Below the pieces are notes generated by a model that was not told where the DNA came from, made no database searches, and saw only the letters and a program-made list of their open reading frames with translations. 64,000 nt of DNA. Source: Ursus arctos. Lineage: Eukaryota > Chordata > Mammalia > Carnivora > Ursidae. Position 1 is the stretch's first letter. Every line of letters starts with the position of its first letter. The position numbers and the translations under genes are program-made. Positions 23,081-34,794 of the stretch are shown in pieces. The stretch is from contig NW_026622930.1 of NCBI RefSeq assembly GCF_023065955.2, forward strand, positions 23,661,449 to 23,725,448, written 5' to 3'.

Positions 23081-24080
23081 GGTGGGGTCAGCCTCACTCA
23101 AACCTCATGGTGAGTACATGAGATATGGGTGGCTCCCCAAAGGAAGTTTTAGATGCTACTCCCCAAAACGTGAACAGCTCTTGAGCTGAAAAATTAACAT
23201 ACCACAACCCCTTGGTCAGAATCAACCCAGCCCTGCCTCCTCCAGCCCAGTCTGGACATCTATACCAGCTGTGACTTCTTTCTGCCTTGTGCCCAGGCTG
23301 GTCCGCACCTGTCATCTCTGGTTATAAGCATCCTGGACACCAGGAGTCCAGTTCTTCCAAGCACCGGGGCCTCACCACACCCCCTCAGCTGCCCAGCAAA
23401 GTGCCACTGAGCCCCTTGAAAATACTCCTTCACCTTGGTTCCCACCCCCTCTTGACGTGGAGCTGAGTCACTGAGATACCAGCCGGCCGAGCACCAACCT
23501 TGAAAGTACTTCTCTAAGTCACTGTCTCTTGCTCTAGCATACTCCGGGACCTGGGGACGCTGGCTTGACAGGTGAGATAATTATGTTTTACCCTTCACTC
23601 ATTCCTTTATCAATCACGAAGACAAGAACAGATAAGTATTCCGATGGAAGAAAACACTCCTGCAGTATTTACTCCTGCTCTTCAGTGCCAGACAGCTCCA
23701 CTTCCCAGGCACAACTCCCAGGGACCAGCCTGCACCCTTGTTATCTGTGCCAGCTACCTCGTGCTACCCTCCTGTCAAGTATCAGGCTGCACTTACCTTC
23801 CTGCATTCCCCAGAGCCGTCAACTTCCCCGGGAGCTGCGGCACCATTGCCTTTCCGATGACTTACACGTGAGGGCCACTGTCTGCATGTCACCCATCCCC
23901 AGTCTGCTCTGCAGGGAGCTTGCCCCCGTGGCCCAGCCTGCAGCTCTGGTGCAGAATGTCGCTCTGGTCGGCTCTAAGGCCCACAGCACTGGTTAGACGG
24001 AGAAAGGTGGATGAGGAACTGCAGGGGGTGGGCCCCAAGTCTCAGAGCCAGGGGCCTGGAGCTCTTCCGACACAAACTAA
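23081..24080. other. Intron 3 sequence, GC-richer, no feature seen
   Basis: About 1 kb with no repeat I can name. The 143-aa frame at 23565-23996 shows no domain and no splice context. Confidence 0.45.
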
Positions 24081-24204
24081 CATTTCATTCATTCATTTGC
24101 TCAGCAAACTTTTATTGAGGACCTACTGTGTCCTTGGTACTGCTACTGTAGGTGCTGCAGACACGGAGACAAGTGTCTCTCCTCACAGGGGACCCTTCCT
24201 GGTA
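24081..24204 (+). repeat. L2/MIR-type fragment
   Basis: 'ATTCATTTGCTCAGCAAACT' then 'TTATTGAGGACCTACTGTGT' and 'CTGTAGGTGCTGCAGACACG'. Confidence 0.6.
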
Positions 24205-24220
24205 GACATTTGACTGATTT

Positions 24221-24413
24221 TTTTTTAAGACTTTATTTATTTATTTGACACAGAAAGAGAGAGTACAAGCAGGAGGAGCAGCAAGCAGAGGGAGAGGAAG
24301 AAGCAGGCCTCCCACTAAGTGGGGAGCCCGACTCAGGGCTCGATCCCAGGACCCTGGGATCATGACCTGAACTGAAGGCAGACGCTTAACCAACTGAGCC
24401 ACCCAGGCGCCCC
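24221..24413 (-). repeat. SINEC, minus strand
   Basis: Direct repeat ACATTTGACTGATTT (24206-24220) and ACATCTGACTGATTT (24415-24429), one mismatch. Confidence 0.93.
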
Positions 24414-24429
24414 AACATCTGACTGATTT

Positions 24430-25164
24430 TTGATACCTGCTTCACACTTACACTTCACAACACACTGTCTCAGATATTATCTATATTAACCCTCAATATG
24501 TGGCAGAGCCAACTGTAGTTTACAGACAGGAAAATGGTAGCACCAAAAGCTAAATGACCACCCTAAAGACAGAGCACAAATTCAGGTCTTCCGCATACAA
24601 ACGTCACACCCTTTCTAGGTTCCCTCCCAAGGAAGGAGCTAGCAGGGTGCATCTGGAAAGAGACATGAAATCAACTCAGTCCTAGGCATCATCACTAGAG
24701 GTAGAAAATACAAAAAAGATGACCCAATCCCTGATCGAAAAGAATCCATAGTCTAAAGTGAGAGAAAGACATGTAACCAATTATCACCTGTGGTAGGAAC
24801 AAAGAAGACAGAGTGATTAAATTCAAACAGGAAGATATCTGGGGGAAGATACATAGGACATGATGATTACTTCCAGGCAGGAAAATTGGTACCTGAGGAA
24901 CAGGGAAAGGAGGGTCATTTTGGATGTTCAAATGTTACATACTTTGAATTGCATGCCATGTAAATCTGTTTCCCATTAAATGATACTTTGAGGATTCAAT
25001 CAGCCAAATCCTGAATATGGAAAATTCTACAGGGTAAATGATCTGCTTTCTTCAACAAGCAAATTGCTCAAAAAAAGAGGGAAGGGAAATAAAGATTTGA
25101 GAAGATTTTGGTTGATGCTTCCTAATACAATATATGCACCTCGTTTGAATCCAGACTGTAATGC
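24430..25164. other. Intron 3 sequence; weak MIR-like text at the start
   Basis: 24440-24600 loosely resembles reversed MIR; the rest has no recognised feature. Confidence 0.4.
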
Positions 25165-25560
25165 ACCAATTTTAAAAAGACATTTTTGGGACCAGGGATA
25201 TTTGAGTATAAACTAGCTATTAGAAGTCATTTAGGACATACTATTAATTTTGTTAATTATTATTATCATATTGAAGTTTTTTTAAAGTACTTATCTGTTA
25301 GAGATAGAGACTGAAAGATTTTATAGAAGAAATAATATGATGCCTGAGATTTGCTTTTAAATATTTGAGCAAAAATAAATAAATGAATTAAAAATGAATG
25401 AATGAATGAATGAATGAAAGGGCAAGTAGATGATAGAAGACTCACAAAAGGTTGATAATGTCTGAAGCTGGATGACAGTTCCATAAGGGTTCATTATACT
25501 ATTCTCTCTACTCTTATTAATGGTTGAAATTTCTATAATGAAATGTTTAAATAAAAATTT
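25165..25560 (+). repeat. Ancient LINE-type 3' end
   Basis: 'TGATGCCTGAGATTTGCTTT' and 'GTTCATTATACTATTCTCTC', then 'ATAATGAAATGTTTAAATAA'. The same element type recurs at 50230-50530. A (GAAT)n tract at 25394-25419 lies inside. Confidence 0.6.
25394..25419 (+). repeat. (GAAT)n microsatellite
   Basis: Six consecutive GAAT units, short and probably stable. Confidence 0.9.
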
Positions 25561-26319
25561 TAAAATTAATTACCCCGCCCACCAAGAATAATTGAGAAGG
25601 AAAGTGTCACGCAGGAAACGTATCTGAGCTGTGTCCAGAAGGATGACCAGAAATTTTCTAAGGGGCCAAGGGCATTCCAGGCTGAGCAAAGACATACAGA
25701 TCCATCACAAACCTCTCTCTGGAGGAAACAAAAGTATCTACACTTGACCCCAAACTCAACTTACATCCAAAAAAAAAAAAACCACCCTCTTGCTTGATGC
25801 CCCAACTCATCTCACTGTAGCATCAAAATCAACTGACCTATTCCAAGTGAGGAAAGAGGGTGTGGGGTCGACAGCTCCACTCAGCGGCCTAGCAAGAAGC
25901 CCCAGTGTAGCCTTGAGAGGACAGGAAAGCAATTAACCTCTTTCAATTGGGTTCTGCCTGACAAAGCACTTCAGAAGCCAACTGAGTTATCTCAGGAACA
26001 GAGACTTCATCCCTCCTGAGTCATCCTAGACACCTTGTGCTCCCCAGAAACACACACCAGCCTCCCCAACAGTGCCTTGTAGATTAATAACCTCAGGACC
26101 ACGGGATCCAGCTGATGTCGGGCTGGCAGCCTAGCCCATCAGCACAAAAACATGTCCAATGAGAAGGTCCTCCCCTCCTCACTCCCAAGCCCGTAGCCTC
26201 AATCTCCACACAGCCCCCTGCTCACCTCCAGCTGCACACAGCACGCTCGCTGGCTTTGCAGCTACTGCAGGACTTACCCAGTCCTGGCCTGGCTCCGATG
26301 GGTCCCCTGGGCTCCTTAC
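25561..26319. other. Intron 3 proximal to exon 3
   Basis: 25600-25690 has a phrase ('GGGCATTCCAGGCTGAGCAA') of an L2-like repeat; the remainder up to the exon 3 donor is unique. No alternative exon seen. Confidence 0.5.
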
Positions 26320-26403
26320 CTTGGATCGAAGCTGCAAGTACTCCTCTGAACCATAGGGGACACTCCTCAGGGAGGTGAGATAGTCATAACTGATGACAGC
26401 TGT
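26320..26403 (-). CDS. ADCK1: ADCK1 coding exon 3, residues 46-73
   Basis: This 84-bp exon (28 codons) begins ACA GCT GTC and reads TAVISYDYLTSLRSVPYG, then SEEYLQLRSK. It joins exon 2 in phase 0 to give RAVAT-TAVISYDYL, matching the human protein as I recall it, with R in place of K after TSL. The acceptor is a good pyrimidine tract ending GGTTCACAG, with a possible branch site CACTAAG upstream. The donor is AAG|GTAAGG. In the family this region lies between the N-terminal membrane segment and the conserved ABC1/UbiB core, which begins in the next exon, outside this window. No frameshift or stop is present. Confidence 0.94.
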
Positions 26404-26579
26404 CTGTGAACCAAGGAAAAGAAAGGCTTAGTGCCTGGGCATCAAATATTGCTCCTCGGCCCCTGCCCTGCAGCTGCAGGCCCCTGACACAGGCAGCATA
26501 TCCTGAGAAGGAGACAACCCCTCCGCTAAGATGGTCTGCCCCCCAGATCTTAGCCTGGCTGTCAATCAGGGCTCTGCAC

Positions 26580-27060
26580 AAATGCCACCTCTGTAGAGAG
26601 CCCTAATCTAAGGCTGCCCCACCCACCAGCAACTCCCTATTATTTATCATAACAACATTATCATATCCAAAATTACCTTGCTCATTTGTTTCCTTGTATG
26701 TGGACTATCCTCTCTTTGCTAGAATTTCAGCTCTATAAACACAGAGGCCTGTCCTTCCCATTCATCACTGTACCCCCAGCACCTTTTTACTGTGCCAGGC
26801 ACATAGCTAAATGCTCCATAAAGACTAGTTTGTTTGTTTGTTTGTTTGTTAAGTTTTATTTATTTATTTGACAGAGAGAGAGACAGCCAGAGAGAGAGGG
26901 AACAGTAGGGGGAGTGGGAGAGGAAGAAGCAGGCTCATAGCGGAGGAGCCCAATACGGGGCTCGATCCCGGGCCCTGGGATCACACTCCAAGCTGAAGGC
27001 AGCCGCTTAACTACTGAGGCACCCAGGCGCCCCTCTGTAAAGACTAGTTGAATGAATGCT
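26580..27060 (+). repeat. L2 3' end, split by a SINE
   Basis: 'GAATTTCAGCTCTATAAACA', 'CTGTACCCCCAGCACC' and 'TGTGCCAGGCACATAGC' lead into the SINE insertion. 'ACTAGTTGAATGAATG' after it completes the L2 end. Confidence 0.75.
26831..27034 (-). repeat. SINEC, bear-type, minus strand, in ADCK1 intron 2
   Basis: Exact repeat TAAAGACTAGTT at 26819-26830 and 27038-27049. The tail is a (TTTG)n run. It is in the sense orientation of ADCK1, about 430 bp upstream of exon 3 in the transcript. Confidence 0.94.
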
Positions 27061-27505
27061 GTTGGATAAACTTATTATCCTAAATAAACATTGTTTTATA
27101 TTCATGTTGCTCTGAGAGCCTGAGTTTTGATTCTGGGTCCCTTGGCCAAAAGTCCAAGAGAAGTCCCCATATCCTTGGTGAATCAGAAAATTACAGGCTT
27201 CCAGATATCGCAGACATGGAGGAGGCTGGAGGACTACCCAGGCCACAACATCTTTTAGAATTCTACTGAGCAACTGAGGCCCAGCTTGCAAGGCTGATAC
27301 TGAGAGAAGTCTATGCCCTTGTCTACACCCCTAAAGCTTTACTCCACTCAACATAAACGTGTTAAACGCCAACCACAAGCAAGAGGTGGTCACTGAACAA
27401 TGCACAAGGCCAATCAAGACCGGAGCCCTGGACTTCAAAGAACGCACAGCCTAGTGACTGGTTTATAAAGCACCGGTAAATAGCTTCCGGGCTCATTTCC
27501 AGCTA

Positions 27506-27872
27506 CAGTTGGCCCCTGAACAACATGGGTTTGAACTGTGTGTGTCCACTTACACATGGGTTTTGTTGTTTTTTGTTTGTTTGTTTTTTGTTTTGATAAA
27601 TTGCAATACGGTACTGTAAATGTATTTTTTTTCTTCCTTAAGATTTTCTTCATAACATTTTCTTTTCTCTGGCTTACTTTACCGTCAGAAACAGTGTATG
27701 ATACACATGACATACACACAACATGTTAATCAACTATTCAAGTTATCTGTAAGGCTTCTGGTCAACAGTAGGCTATTAGTCGTGAAGGTTTTGGGGAGTC
27801 AAAAGTTATATGTGGATTTTTGACAGCATGGGTGTTGGTGCCCTAACCCCCAAGTACTTCAAGCGTCAACTG
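27506..27872 (+). mobile_element. MER2-type Tigger (Tc1/mariner) non-autonomous DNA transposon
   Basis: Terminal inverted repeats CAGTTGGCCCCTGAACAAC and, at the other end, the decayed reverse complement ending CGTCAACTG. TA dinucleotides flank both ends (27504-27505, 27873-27874). Internal phrases such as 'AAGGCTTCTGGTCAACAGTA' fit MER2. No transposase frame, and the element lies in ADCK1 intron 2. Confidence 0.85.
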
Positions 27873-27874
27873 TA

Positions 27875-28978
27875 TACAAATCCCTAAGGTTCCATCAAAG
27901 CCTGCTTCTCCGAGGGCACTGATCCTGACTCCCAGCCTACAGGTCTCACTCCTGTGTTTGAGGTCCCATAGCAGCAGTCACCTGAGTCACACATCTTGAC
28001 CCCATCCATGGCTTTAGATTGATTGTTTTTTGACCCATTCATGTGAGCACTCCGCAGTCATAAGCTCCTTCAAAGCTGGATTGAGGTGGGACGGTTCATT
28101 TCTACCTCTCAAAGCATGTAAGACAATGCTGGGCCCCCAAAAGGCCCTCAGTAAACACTCGGGAATCATTTTATATCCCATGGCCTATTTATCTATTTAT
28201 CCATCTAGGTTCTATGACTAGCTCAGGAGAAGACTTCACAACACTGAGGTTTAAGGAAACAATCAGACAACAACCCAAACAGACCGTGTATCAGAATCTA
28301 TCCACACCAAGGGGAAGAAAGGACGAGCTCATCCTGCAGCAAAGGAGGAAAGAGAGCACTGAAGCATGTGGCAATCTACCCACCAATCGGGCAGTTACAC
28401 ATGCATGTCCGATGCATAGGTTGCGTTGCTCTCAGCAGCGTTAAGAGGACATGATCACACAGGAAGGATGCTCCCGGGCCACGGGAGAAAAACCTCTAGT
28501 GGTGAAATATTCACCTCAGATTCTCTGTTAGTTTGGGGGTTGGAGAGGGATCGTCACAGTCCTCCAAGGCCCAGCTGCTCTGAAAACAAGCCCTGCCTCA
28601 GGAGCCACGCACACTAGCTCACGGGAGGGAAACCAGGGTTTCTGATAGAATTTCATCAAAGCTGCAGAGTCTTTCCATATGCATTGGCTGAGGAGTACCG
28701 GCCCAGGTCTGTCGCTAAAATAAGACACAGAATCTAAAAAAATTAACATAAATAAAAATAAAAATAAAAAAGATACAGAATCTAAAATGTAAAGGCTTCA
28801 CAACAGAGACCGTGTGCAATCCCATTCTATAGGGGTTTGTATGACCGAGGTGGGGCATCCAAGAATACAGACACAGGAGGGCACGCAGCCATGCCTGTGC
28901 AGCTGAGCCGAGGGAGCCCTGCACACGGACGGGTGCACGTGTATCTCCACGTCTGCTCCGTGCATGAGAAAAACCTAC
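27875..28978. other. Remainder of ADCK1 intron 2, no feature seen
   Basis: Non-repetitive apart from an (AAAAT)n-like patch at 28740-28770. No alternative exon between exons 2 and 3 is evident. Confidence 0.5.
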
Positions 28979-29113
28979 CGTAGCAACTGCGCGGCCCACC
29001 CTCACAGCACCAAAGTCATTAGGATCCAAGTACTTGTTACTGTAGAGGTAGAGGCCCGAGGCAGCCAGAGCCGCGCCGGTCCACGAAGCAAGCTGGAGAG
29101 CCCTTCTGGCCAT
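28979..29113 (-). CDS. ADCK1: ADCK1 coding exon 2, residues 1-45 (start codon)
   Basis: Translation starts at 29113 and gives MARRALQLASWTGAALAAS, then a segment ending DPNDFGAVRVGRAVAT, 45 codons in all. Residues about 9-24 are hydrophobic (ASWTGAALAASGLYLY) and follow basic residues R3/R4, as expected for a mitochondrial targeting/anchor segment. The start context is strong (A at -3, G at +4). The exon begins at 29124 after the acceptor TTCCTTCCGCAG, which leaves 11 nt of 5' UTR. It ends at 28979 with ACG, followed by the donor GTAGGT. The product is a UbiB-family atypical kinase of mitochondria. Compared with human ADCK1 from memory, differences cluster in residues 4-24, while NKYLDPNDFGAVRVGRAVAT is unchanged. 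The longer open frame through this exon (29188 to 28715) is intron read-through. Confidence 0.93.
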
Positions 29114-29124
29114 GCTCCCAGATC
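29114..29124 (-). other. ADCK1: ADCK1 exon 2, 5' UTR portion
   Basis: Eleven untranslated bases (GATCTGGGAGC) sit between the acceptor and the start codon. So little UTR in this exon means the leader lies almost wholly in exon 1, about 10.2 kb upstream. Confidence 0.85.
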
Positions 29125-29189
29125 CTGCGGAAGGAAAGGTGACAACAAGGGACAGCTGAGTTCCATAGTTAGTCAGACCAGCGCTCAAA

Positions 29190-29385
29190 TTCAGGCTCTG
29201 CCACTTAAATGGATTACACGACCTCGGGTCGTTTTCTTAATCTGGTTGAGCTCCGCTTCCTTACTTGTAACACGGGATGATGACTACCTCAAAAGTTGTT
29301 GGGATAAAATGAGATCGTATATATAAAATGCTTAGTGCAGTATCTGGCACAAGTCAACTCTCAAAGTCATTATTCCTTGCACAGG
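29190..29385 (+). repeat. MIR close to ADCK1 exon 2
   Basis: 'CAAATTCAGGCTCTGCCACT', 'TAACACGGGATGATGACTAC' and 'GCTTAGTGCAGTATCTGGC' follow MIR. It begins about 65 bp upstream of the exon 2 acceptor in transcript terms. Confidence 0.8.
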
Positions 29386-30505
29386 TACCTTGCCAGGTAC
29401 CGCTCTAGGCACAGGGGGTGAGGCAGCAAAACAGAGTTCTGGCCGACATGGTGCGTATGCTGTAGACCGCACAACAGACCCGCAGCACACAGACATGATA
29501 GAAGAGCAGCGGGTATTAAGTGTGGAGAAGAAGATCAAAGAGGGTAAGAGGAAGGAGGATGCATATGCACAAAGATGCTATTTTAGATAGGGCAAGTGGC
29601 AGAGTGTGCTAATCCTTGTTATTTATAACCATTATTTTACCACCGCGCACACATAGGTGTCATTATTAACCCTCCGTGCCCAGGTTGGAAGTGCTCAGGC
29701 CGCAGCCAAAACGGCAGCTCGTCACAATCAGCCAGAGAAGCTCTCTACGTCTGGCTGATTTCCAAAATATTTATTTCAGTTAGAGTAAACTGCCCCTTGT
29801 CTAGATCGTGAGCTCCCTGAGGGCACACGCCATGACTGTTATGCTGTCCACTCACAGTCCTGCAGGGCACTCTGCGATTAGGGATCAATATCCACCTGCT
29901 GAGTTGATCTGCTTAACCAGACGCATTCCCAGTCAGTGGGATCAAGTGGGCTCAAGGCTCTCTGACGCCCTTCCCCATCCTACTTGTAGCAGCTCAGTCC
30001 ACCAGGTGGACTGTTGGAGCTTTGGGGGGCCACTGTGCCCCATAGGCTGTTTCCCCTTCAATTTCTGGGAACTCTGCATCAGACTAAAATCCTTGACCAC
30101 AGCTGCAGGCAGCAGGAGAGAAGTCCCGCCCAGGAGAAGTGAATCACCGAGCCACCCGCATGTGCAAACCCTGTACAGATGCAGCAGGAAGATTCAGGTC
30201 ATCCCTGTTTGCTTCTGCTCTGGACTCTGCCTGTGACCAACCCCTCCCTATTCTGTGCCTCTGTTTCCCCTTTGTAGGAAACTATTGCCTTGTCTTCATT
30301 TTCTTTAAAATCTATTTGGACTCATGTCTCAGTATAGCCACAGACGTTTTTTTAAGTAGTCACAGGTATATCTTTTTACCCTTCTTCTACTTTCAACTTA
30401 CATTTTATACTATTTCTCTAAATGACATAGAGTTGATTTTTTCTGCTTGCATTTAATATAACTTATGTATGTAGATTTAATTTTACTATCTTCTTCCATT
30501 TCAAA
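29386..30505. other. Intron 1 sequence, mostly unrecognised
   Basis: 29390-29560 has L2-like phrases ('GGTACCGCTCTAGGCACAG'). 30290-30480 is T-rich and resembles L1 debris. No exon. Confidence 0.45.
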
Positions 30506-33115
30506 AATGCGGATTTATTACACCACATTAACAAAATGAAGGATAAAAATCACATAATCATCTCAACAGATATAGAAAAAGCATTTGACAAAATTCCACA
30601 CCCATTTATGATTAACAACTCTCAACAAAGTAGGTACAGGGGAACATACCCCAACATAATAAAGACCATATATGACAAGCCAACAGCTAACATCATACTC
30701 ATTGATGAAAGGCTGAGAGCTTTTCCTCTTAACATCAGGAACAGAAGAAGGATGTCAACTCGCACCTCTTTTATTCATCATAGTACTGGAAACCCTAGCC
30801 AGAGTAGTAGGCAAGAAAAAGAAGTAAAAGCCATCCAGACTGGAAAGGAAGAAGTAAAACTATCACTATTTGCAGATGACATATTATACACAGAACACCC
30901 TAAACAACCCGCCAAAAAAAAACTGCTGGAATAAACAAATTCATTAAAGTTTCAGGATACAAAATCAGCATGCAAATACCTGCTGTGTTTCTCCACACTA
31001 ATAGTGAATAAAGAGAAAGAGAAATTAAGAAAGCAATCCCATTTATAATTGCATCAAAAATAAAATACCAAAGAACCAATTTAACCAAGGAGGTAAAAAA
31101 CCTGTACACTGAAAATTATGAGATATTAATGAAGAAATTAAAGACACCAATAAATGGAAAGTATTCTGGAAAGAATACTGTTAAAATTTCCATATTACCC
31201 CAAGCAGTCTACAGATTCAATGCAATCCCTATCAAAATTCAAATGGCATTTTTCAAAGAAATAGAACTATCCTAAAATTTGTAAGGAACCACAAAAGACC
31301 CAGAATAGTCAAAGAAATCCAGAGAAAGAAGAACAAAGCTGCAAGTATCATGGTCTCTAATTATACTATTATATTACAAAACTGCAGTCATTGAAACAGT
31401 ATGGCAGTGGCATAAAAAGAGAAACATAGATCAATGAAACCCAGCAGAGTCCAGAAATAAACCCATGGGGAAAGGACAGTCTTTTCAATGAATGGTGTTG
31501 GGAAAACCAGATGACCACATGCAAGAGAATGAAACTGGACCCCTATCTCATACCACACACAAAAACTAACTCAAAACGGATTAAAGACTTGAACGTAAGA
31601 TCTGAAAACATATAACTCCTAGGAAAAAACATAGGCAGTAAGCTCCTTGACACAGGTCTCAGCAATGACTTTTTTAATCTGACACCAACAGCAAAAGCAA
31701 CAAAAGCAAAAATAAACAAATGGGACTATGTTAAACTAAAAAGTTTCCACACAGCAAAGGAAACCATCAACAAAATGAAAAGGCAACCTACGGGATGGGA
31801 AAAAATATTTCTAAATCATATATCTGAAAAGGGGTTAATATCAAAAATATATAAGGAACTCATACAACTCAATAGTTTTAAAAAATCTAATTAAAATATG
31901 GGCAGAAGATCATGAATAGACATTTTCCAGGGAAGACATATAAATGGGCAACAGGAATACGAAAAGATGCTCAATGTCAGTAATTATCAGGGAAATGCAA
32001 ATCTAAACCACAATGAGATATCACTTCACACCTGCTAGAGTGGCTCATATCAAAAAGACCAGAAATAACAAGTGTTGGAGAGGATATGAAGAAAAGGGAA
32101 CTCTTGTACACTGTTGATGGGAATGTGAATGGGTGCAGCCACTCTGGAAAACAGTATGGAGGGTCCCCAAAAACTTAAAAATAGATCTACCATATGATCC
32201 AGTTATTCCACTTCTGGGTATTTATCCAAAGAAAACAAAAGCATTAACTTGAAAAGATATATGCATTCACATGTTCACTGCAGCATTATTTACAATAGCC
32301 AAAATACGGAAACAACCTAAATGTCCATCAATGGATGAATGAATAAAGAAAATGTGACATATAGGCAAATATAATGGAATATAATTCAGCCATAAAAAAG
32401 AATGAAATCTTGCCTTTGTGATATCATGGATGGACCTGGAGGGTATCATGCTGAATGAAGTAAGTCAGAGAGAGAAAGACAAATACCATATGATCTCACT
32501 TGTGTGTAGAACCTAAAAAACAAAACAAAACAAAACAAAAAAAACTCAAATACAAAAAACAGATTGGAGGGGGTGGGCAAAATGAAGTAAGTAAAGGGGA
32601 TCAACATATACAAACTTCTTTTTTTTTTTTTTTAAGATTTTATTTATTTATTTGACACAGAGACAGCCAATGAGAGAGATAGCCAGTGAGAGAGAGACAA
32701 GCAGGGGGAGTGGGAGAGGAAGAAGCAGGCTCCCAGCAGAGGAGCCTGATGTGGGGCTCAATCCCAGAACGCAGGGATCACGCCCTGAGCCAAAGGCAGA
32801 TGCTTAACAACTGAGCCACCCAGGCGCCCCAACATATACAAACTTCTAGTTATAAAATAAGTAATGGAGAAGTAATGTGTGGCATGGACTGTAATTAATA
32901 ATATTTTATCATATATTTGAAAGTTGCTAAGTGTAAATCCTAAACGTTCTCATCACAAGAAAAAAAAAATTGTAACTATGTGTAGTGAGGGAGATTATTT
33001 AGATTTACTGCAGTCATCATTTCCCAATACATATAAATACTGAACCACTACATTGTATACCTAAAACTAATATGTTATATGTCAATTATACTTCCATTTA
33101 AATTTTTTTTAAAAA
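30506..33115 (+). repeat. L1 fragment, ORF2 reverse-transcriptase part to 3' end
   Basis: Readable ORF2 pieces include IISTDIEKAFDKIPHPFM near 30560 and the RT catalytic motif FADD at 30869-30880. Further frames match the later ORF2 and 3' UTR up to about 33115. Frames are broken (the longest is 132 aa), so it is dead. It is in the antisense direction of ADCK1 intron 1. A SINE splits the 3' UTR at 32620. Confidence 0.9.
32620..32830 (-). repeat. SINEC, bear-type, inside the L1 3' UTR
   Basis: Exact 17-bp repeat AACATATACAAACTTCT at 32603-32619 and 32831-32847. Confidence 0.96.
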
Positions 33116-33288
33116 AACACACAAAAATGTAGATTCTGAGGTCCATCCGCTAGCCCACTGAATCACCAACTCTGGGGGTGGGACTCAGGAACCTCCATTC
33201 TAATAACATAACGGGTGACTTTTATGCAAGCTAAAATTTGAGAACCACTCTTCTAAATATTTTCTTTTTAATAAAGAGGCTGCATGTG

Positions 33289-33490
33289 GGGGCGCCTGGG
33301 TGGCACAGCGGTTAGGCATCTGCCTTCGGCTCAGGGCGTGATCCTGGCATTATGGGATCGAGCCTCACATCAGGCTCCTCCGCTATGAGCCTGCTTCTTC
33401 CTCTCCCACTCCCCCTGCTTGTGTTCCCTCTCTCGCTGGCTGTCTCTACCTCTGTTAAATAAATAAATAAAATCTTTAAAAAAAAAAAAA
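33289..33490 (+). repeat. SINEC, bear-type
   Basis: Exact repeat GAGGCTGCATGTG at 33276-33288 and 33491-33503. Antisense to ADCK1. Confidence 0.95.
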
Positions 33491-33503
33491 GAGGCTGCAT
33501 GTG

Positions 33504-33884
33504 TTCAAATCCATCATTGAAACTATGCCCAAAAAACAAGCCTTCTAAGTTTATCATACTTCCTCCCAACCCCAGGTATCTGCGATCACCCCATAAGAGT
33601 GACTGCAAACAATTATTTTTAAAGAAATAATGTAAGAAACTCATTTGTTCCCCTAAACACAAATGCTCTGGCCCAGCTCTTTGTTCAGTTCCTAACTCTG
33701 AAAGAAAGGGGTGTCTAAATAAAAAGAAATTAAAACCTTGCTTTTTGTAGAATGGGCTTTATTTTCTTTATATATTTTTTAATATTCTCTTTATTTATGA
33801 AAGCCTCTCTAGCCCCACATCATTCCGCCAGCTTTTAATTTTTTTTCCGCCAGCATTTTAATAAGCCAAGGGCTCCTTCCAGAC
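33504..33884. other. Intron 1 sequence, no feature seen
   Basis: AT-rich; a short near-duplicate 'TTCCGCCAGC' occurs at 33823 and 33846. Confidence 0.4.
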
Positions 33885-34135
33885 AAGAGACATGGTGGTT
33901 GAGAACATGCACTCCAGCAGGCCTAGGTTTGAGCCCCTACACTTACTTACCAACTGGGTAAGCAGGCAAATTGCTAACTCTCCCTGACTCTCGTGACCTT
34001 GTCTATAAAATGGGGATGATGACGGCAGTGTCTACTAGATGGGGTGGTGAGGGACGAGGAAACCATGCAAAATGTATAGCCAGGTGCCACCTACACAGTA
34101 TGAACACAGTAGCAACTGCTATTACCACTCATCTC
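33885..34135 (+). repeat. MIR, nearly full length
   Basis: 'GGTGGTTGAGAACATGCACT', 'CTGGGTAAGCAGGCAAATTG' and 'CTATAAAATGGGGATGATGA' follow MIR. Confidence 0.85.
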
Positions 34136-34540
34136 TTATTATTATAATTAACATGATGATGACTATTATCAATTATTTCCTCTCCCAATGCCATGCTTTG
34201 GTAAAGGACCTTACTTACTCCCCGCCTATCAACCTCTGGAGGACTTCTGCAGGCCTCACTTCTAACATCCTGGCAGGCCCCCACCTAACCCTACCTTTCA
34301 CCTTGCTCTCTACACCCTCTGCCTATAGTGTTTTCTATCAAAAAGGGCAGCATGCTCAGTTCACCCTCTACCTTGTCCGCCAAGGCATGGGTTCCCAGCT
34401 GGACCCGGAAGCAGGCCTTACACTGGGCTCCATGTCCTCAGCTCCTTATACATCTTCCTTCTTTAAGATCATCAGTGCAAGAATGTCCATGAGGGGTGAT
34501 CCAGGGACCGTTCCCATCAGGGCCTGCAGAGAAGCCCACA
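34136..34540 (+). repeat. L2-like fragment
   Basis: 34200-34440 resembles the L2 3' region ('CTATAGTGTTTTCTATCAAA'); weak. Confidence 0.4.
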
Positions 34541-34557
34541 TTAAAAAGGTCATATGG

Positions 34558-34772
34558 GGGGGGGGGCACCTGGGTGGCTCAGTCGGTTAAGCACCTGCCT
34601 TTGGCTCAAGTTACGATCCTGGAGTCCCGGGATCAAGCCCCATTTCAGGTTCCCTGCTTAGTGGGCAGTCTGCTTGTCCTTCTCCCTCTGCTCCTTCCCC
34701 CTCCCCACTCCTGCTCTCCCTACCTCTTCCTCTCTCTCTCTCTCTCTCACTCTCTCTCTCAAATAAATAAAT
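34558..34772 (+). repeat. SINEC
   Basis: Exact 15-bp repeat AAAAAGGTCATATGG at 34543-34557 and 34773-34787. A (CT)n run ends the body. Confidence 0.95.
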
Positions 34773-34794
34773 AAAAAGGTCATATGGAGCCACT

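Noticed and set aside
1..26319. ADCK1 exon 4 and later exons
   Set aside because: Searched on the minus strand for the expected RLCELCCANRGTFIKVGQH-type coding text; nothing found by eye, so intron 3 likely continues past the window.
28715..29188. 157-aa minus-strand open frame as a single-exon gene
   Set aside because: Only 28979-29113 is coding; the upstream part precedes a 3' splice site and the downstream part is intron after a GT donor.
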